The notes beneath the pieces are model-generated. The model saw only the letters and a program-made list of their open reading frames with translations. It searched no databases and had not been told where the DNA came from. Both the position numbers and the translations under genes were made by a program. Shown one piece after another: positions 61,501-64,000 of a stretch of 64,000 nucleotides of DNA (position 1 is its first letter; each line of letters opens with the position of its first letter). Source of the DNA: Lewinellaceae bacterium (GTDB lineage: Bacteria; Bacteroidota; Bacteroidia; Chitinophagales; Saprospiraceae); the NCBI GenBank assembly GCA_020636315.1, contig JACJYA010000009.1:285218-349217 (forward strand), read 5' to 3'.

Positions 61501-62179
61501 CGACTGGAAGGTTTATGACTACAAGGGCCAGGAAATTGCCTTTCCCATTCCGGGGATCAAAAATGTCAGGTATTTTTCAGACGGGCACTTAATCGTTCAG
61601 GACACCTTTTTTGCCTGGAACCATTTTGTGCTATCCAATGGCAAAGCTCTACGCAAGCAAGGGGACCTCAGTGAGTTCCAACCCTTTCAATTCGGTTATT
61701 CCCTGGTGAAGTTTATCGATCAGGAATTGCTTTACAACAAACATCTCAATTGGGTGGAGCCGGATAAAGGACAAAAATTTAAATTCTGGTCCAATAAATT
61801 GATTGGCGTAGAAGAGGGCGGCCAATCGTACTATTTGAATATTGACAAGCAAAATGTTTACTACCGGCGGTTCGATGAAGTGGCCGAATTCAAGGGTTCA
61901 GTAGCAGCCGTTACCTATCGGGGAAGAGCTGCTTTTATTAACCGGAATGGAATGTTCCTTATCCCGCCGAAATATCCATCGGCAACTTACCGAAATGGTG
62001 TTCTGGAAGTTCAGCCGCTACCCCATCTGATTGGGCTGATTGCCAAGGACGGCAAAGTGATCATCCCCCCCCGATACGATGTGGTGACTGACCTGGACGC
62101 CAATGTCATTCGGGTGGAAAAAGACGACCGCATCGGTTATTACCGAACTGATGGCCAATTAATCTGGGATGCCCGTTAG
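58511..62179 (+). CDS. 1222-residue exported WG-repeat protein
   Basis: A large exported protein (signal peptide to about ASLPAQ) made of WG (KWG) repeats of about 30-60 residues: typical units are WGYIDIKGNLAIPFQFEEA, FGFVDLYGQQAIPPQYDEV, FGYIDTSGRWAITPVFDKA and GLIDREGKLVVGYQYERI. A charged Lys-rich loop (KGKKSKKKKK) is near residue 515. WG repeats form a beta scaffold that binds unknown ligands. It sits 27 nt behind the effector-associated-domain gene, so the two are one unit; it may be the outer part of the same system. Confidence 0.85.
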   Translation: MARVLLFCVLLVAGASLPAQRIYLPVKVKHKWTFVAYLDTAIIDLSRQFDYISDINLPWFGQPGTSSGYYHIENNGKLGLANANFEIALEPAWQEIHPISHQFFLVSDGYYTVIDSSNTDLFNGNRFEAVQLAEQGGHEFFLVKEKGKWGACRAGENRLALPPAYHEIGYLKAGKGLFKVKYDHLDTLGWYVVDWEGEKLPNLKRPQELTMAAGPKYILTQQKASYTNWSIRDLTGKEVMILDPWAEVLPLNSYLLGYKQKPGALLKVLVLEDEIRTVPEEFNYLEAVNDDLAFFKTQTQSGFILPNGDLLILGGPEISAAEPGKGDLYRIKCTSAEGKGASKWGLYSLEKKEVLLPCQYDSIGLFYGNLAHCTLNGKVGLLNSAPREIIPPLYEAIPDIAEDIRKVQCYWKDSTMVYYISPDGEPDGPPYAERYIPIVGKGIFYGLNFDYENDSGAPRRLRAPEEPVSNSGLLVDLVPEDRKDTLWIDEKRFWGYSQSRYQMVKLVKRRTPSQKGKKSKKKKKASNTAGEAEMRWRESGPVYRHLRYCKEVNWTLAYLDRSAENSAGSLEIHIFLDDTRAFIPDFAVAGIRLSDFKRGLPYAAFIDLNGKMGLIGRSGQQVTGPTGIPLRFSSIGISSEGKIPVCHEDYPIASAFGTPGFPGSSPVTKSFFQETADRVNQPRDRRPTQKPRWGYIDIKGNLAIPFQFEEAGGFLDSFALCRSNGKLGVINHANEPVVPFDFDDIKEEKGRWRVFIDLKNQEPLYFDIKGRLFPNPNDAGLAGKGQVFFPKKNDSQPPKFGFVDLYGQQAIPPQYDEVNNFSEGLAAVRMGKQWQFIDRHGNFAFAIDSTIQDILEVGQFQEGLCLVRKQRLIDGKSRRKFGYIDTSGRWAITPVFDKAQPFEGGFALVDSLYLAYTQIDNKPKLRSKKGLIDREGKLVVGYQYERIFPFNEAGYAEAADSNWNKRGIIDRTGKLFNGRFYRRVVPLEDGVATFDGFDWKVYDYKGQEIAFPIPGIKNVRYFSDGHLIVQDTFFAWNHFVLSNGKALRKQGDLSEFQPFQFGYSLVKFIDQELLYNKHLNWVEPDKGQKFKFWSNKLIGVEEGGQSYYLNIDKQNVYYRRFDEVAEFKGSVAAVTYRGRAAFINRNGMFLIPPKYPSATYRNGVLEVQPLPHLIGLIAKDGKVIIPPRYDVVTDLDANVIRVEKDDRIGYYRTDGQLIWDAR

Positions 62180-62284
62180 GAGCAGCATGGGCGGAGAGGA
62201 AGGGTAGCAGGAGGAGCGCGGGGAGGAGGAGGTGTTTCATGATGCAGCAGTTGATTGTGGTCAATTATCCTGTTTCCAGGCTGT

Positions 62285-62992
62285 TCATTTGTTTTCCAGA
62301 ATATCCGCAATTCGGAGCAAATTTTCCTTGCGCTGGGAGACGCCGCGGATGGAGTTGGCCATGATGCGGAGGCAGGCGGCTTTTTCGGAATTGCTCATTG
62401 AGTTTATAGTAATGTACCTGAAGCTAGAATCAAGTAAACGGCTAAATATTTGCAATTCTTCATTACTTTTAGGTTGTTCCAAGCTTTCCATTATTTTACG
62501 CAATATAGCAGGATCACGTGCTTGATTTTGCTCGAATATCATCGCAAAATTCCACCAATAAGGATACATTTCTTTGATGTTATCATTAGGCGAAACTCGT
62601 TCAATAGCAATACTATCTAATAGGTTCTGAATATTCTGTTGTATTGGAAAAAAATACAATGTCCCTTCTGCTTTAACCCTTTCGCTGGCTGGCAAATTTT
62701 TATTATATTTCAATACTACCATTTGATGATATAGTTCGGTTATTCTTTCCTGATAATTTCTATTCAATTCCTCAACTTCTGAAATAATTCCATTACTATT
62801 GGAATTAGAAGCTTTTACAGGGAAGCTAACAGAAACACTTGAGGTATCTAATTGCATTTTATATAAACCATTTGCAATTCGCCTAATATAAAAGGCGTTA
62901 TGCCAACCTTGTTTGATTGATGCCCTTGAACCTTCTAATACATTAGGGGTAGTAATATCCGTGACAAAATCACTTAATTTAATACGTACATA
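62285..62992 (-). pseudogene. 5'-truncated gene of unknown function
   Basis: The only ATG in frame is at 62857 (190 residues), yet the frame stays open and protein-like for another 45 codons upstream (ending with YVRIKLSDFVTDITTPNV, ASIKQGWHNAFYIRRIANGLYKMQ) until a stop at 62993. This suggests the C-terminal part of a longer protein whose start is lost. It is helical and polar in the visible part. I do not recognise it. Confidence 0.45.
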
Positions 62993-63260
62993 CTATTTAA
63001 AAGTAGCCCGATAAACTTTAAGAGTTTGTTTGGAGGCATAAACAGAGCAAAAGTGGAAGCCAGGCCCAATTCTGCCACATAAGCTATTGGGGCTACAACC
63101 CTGGAGTATATGCGTTGAGGAAAAGTGCATAAATCCACAGCGGGGGAAGAAAATACCGCCGAATTCTTTAATATTGTAAGCTAGGCATGTTTAAGTATAA
63201 TAGGAACCAATCTGGGGCTACACTCGTTTTTTAAGCATACAAACTCGAAAAAGATAAACT

Positions 63261-63506
63261 ATGATCATCGAAATATCTGACAACATCCTGGATAAACTCT
63301 CCATCACCAGAGAAGAAATAAAGCTTGAAGTTGCAGTCGCCCTGTATGCCCGTGAGATCCTTACCTTGGAACAAGCCAGCAAAATGGCAGAAGTGGACCA
63401 ACTGAAGTTTCAGCAGATACTGGGTGAAAGAAAAATTCCTATCCACTACAGTAAGGAGGACTTTGAAGAAGACCTGAAAACGCTTTCACAGTTAGGAAGG
63501 ATTTAA
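63261..63506 (+). CDS. UPF0175 family protein
   Basis: An 81-residue protein with the UPF0175 pattern: EIKLEVAVALYAREILTLEQASKMAEVDQLKFQQILGERKIPIHYSKED. The middle is a helix-turn-helix-like segment. UPF0175 proteins are commonly encoded beside PIN-domain proteins and are regarded as antitoxin-like. An antitoxin and a PIN toxin gene follow on the same strand, so all three may belong to one locus. Confidence 0.8.
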   Translation: MIIEISDNILDKLSITREEIKLEVAVALYAREILTLEQASKMAEVDQLKFQQILGERKIPIHYSKEDFEEDLKTLSQLGRI

Positions 63507-63532
63507 GGGGTCATCCTCAGCGATTTTTACCT

Positions 63533-63540
63533 TATCTTTG
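63533..63540 (+). promoter_or_regulatory. -7 element upstream of the antitoxin gene
   Basis: TATCTTTG ends 18 nt before the ATG at 63559. It overlaps the alternative start at 63538, which is therefore unlikely. Confidence 0.45.
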
Positions 63541-63558
63541 ATAGAAACTGATCTAGCT

Positions 63559-63813
63559 ATGGCATCAAGTACTAGTAACAATATTATCAACCTCATTAAA
63601 GGTTTAAGCCTATCCGAGCGGCTAAAGATCGTAGAGGAGATCCTAAGAAGTATTCGGGAAGAAGGATTGGAGCCTAAGGTTGCCTTACCATCTAAGGAAA
63701 CTCATGAAGGCCCAGCCATTCTAAGCCTTGCCGGGATCATGGATGAAGAAGAGGCCAAGGTGTGGGATAGTGCAGTAGCAGAGTCCAGAAAAATTGATGA
63801 GGATGAATGGTGA
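63559..63813 (+). CDS. antitoxin-like protein upstream of a PIN toxin
   Basis: An 84-residue protein from ATG 63559 (MASSTSNNIINLIKGLSLSERLKIVEEILRSIREE). Helical N-terminus, acidic C-terminal tail (MDEEEAKVWDSAVAESRKIDEDEW), as in antitoxins whose tail wraps the toxin. Its stop codon overlaps the PIN gene start by 11 nt, the usual coupling of toxin-antitoxin pairs. DNA-binding by the N-terminus cannot be judged from sequence alone. Confidence 0.75.
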   Translation: MASSTSNNIINLIKGLSLSERLKIVEEILRSIREEGLEPKVALPSKETHEGPAILSLAGIMDEEEAKVWDSAVAESRKIDEDEW

Positions 63814-64000
63814 TTATCTGTTAGACTCCAACATCATCATCGATATTTTCAGAGGTGATAAAAAGACAATCTCCAGGGTAAAACGGATAGATGGAGTATA
63901 TGTTCCCGTAATAGTCATTGGCGAACTGTACTACGGAGCGAATAAATCTGATCAAACGCCAAAACGGAAATCAGAGATCGAACAACTTGAAGAAATGGTA
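63803..64000 (+). CDS. PIN-domain (VapC-type) ribonuclease toxin, truncated by window end
   Basis: Sixty-six codons are visible, from ATG 63803 to the window end: MNGDYLLDSNIIIDIFRGDK onwards. The first PIN acidic residue is Asp8 in LLDSNIIIDI, and the second is Glu41 in VIGELYYGA. VapC-type toxins are Mg-dependent RNases that cleave tRNA or rRNA. The gene overlaps the antitoxin by 11 nt. The rest lies outside the window. Confidence 0.85.
   Translation, partial: MNGDYLLDSNIIIDIFRGDKKTISRVKRIDGVYVPVIVIGELYYGANKSDQTPKRKSEIEQLEEMV

Overview
The window is chromosomal DNA from a member of the Bacteroidota, most likely the Saprospiria (Lewinella, Haliscomenobacter and Phaeodactylibacter relatives). 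The class is an inference. It rests on: promoters of the Bacteroidota type (TTG, about 20 nt, TAnnTTTG) upstream of many genes; families almost confined to the phylum (DUF5723, DUF4271 next to hemD, PycTM/DUF5706, SiaB/SiaC pairs, BlaI/M56 pairs, WG-repeat proteins); many lipoproteins and a TonB-dependent receptor; and a moderately high G+C for the phylum. There is no rRNA, CRISPR array, intact insertion sequence or prophage. One tRNA gene (Met, anticodon CAT) is present. Both ends cut genes: a TPR protein at the left and a PIN-domain toxin at the right.

Layout. 1-8 kb: TPR protein, alpha/beta hydrolase, acyl-CoA dehydrogenase, a stand-alone Pycsar-effector-like membrane protein with a degenerate HD domain, a lipoprotein/DUF5723 pair and a small conserved protein. 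8-8.7 kb: tRNA-Met preceded by a broken tandem copy of itself and followed by a GIY-YIG remnant. 8.7-13.5 kb: an apparent operon of a beta-helix/K+ channel fusion, a YfiR-coiled-coil-PP2C phosphatase, SiaB and SiaC. This is a partner-switch module with unusual inputs and no diguanylate cyclase. 13.6-16.5 kb: ADP-ribosylglycohydrolase lipoprotein, a decayed fic gene with an intact double operator, a hypothetical gene. 16.5-24.5 kb: two-component pair, DUF4271, hemD, Nudix, a 57-residue membrane protein, uvrA. 24.5-34.9 kb: GH3-like enzyme, SDR, two Hsp20 genes, BlaI/BlaR-like pair, DUF1501/DUF1800 pair, an actin-fold protein. 34.9-39.1 kb: SDR, TPR lipoprotein, two paralogous thioredoxin-fold proteins.

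39.2-52.6 kb is a nitrous-oxide respiration island. nosZ (clade II, Sec-exported) and then membrane protein-nosL-fasciclin-nosD-nosF-nosY-ric run on the minus strand, followed downstream by a small Cys-containing protein and an OprC/NosA-type copper receptor. An Rrf2 regulator, a lipoprotein cytochrome c and a polytopic haem-copper-oxidase/NnrS-like protein run divergently on the plus strand. Copper uptake (receptor), copper delivery (NosL, NosDFY), the reductase, an electron donor and nitrosative-damage repair (RIC) therefore lie together, with shared promoter repeats that suggest co-regulation.

52.6-64 kb holds a repeat-rich secreted protein, a sialidase-like protein, a two-gene unit of an effector-associated-domain transmembrane protein plus a 1222-residue WG-repeat protein, a 5'-truncated gene and a UPF0175 / antitoxin / PIN toxin group. 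Intergenic regions carry many palindromic repeat elements, several of them present in more than one copy within the window.
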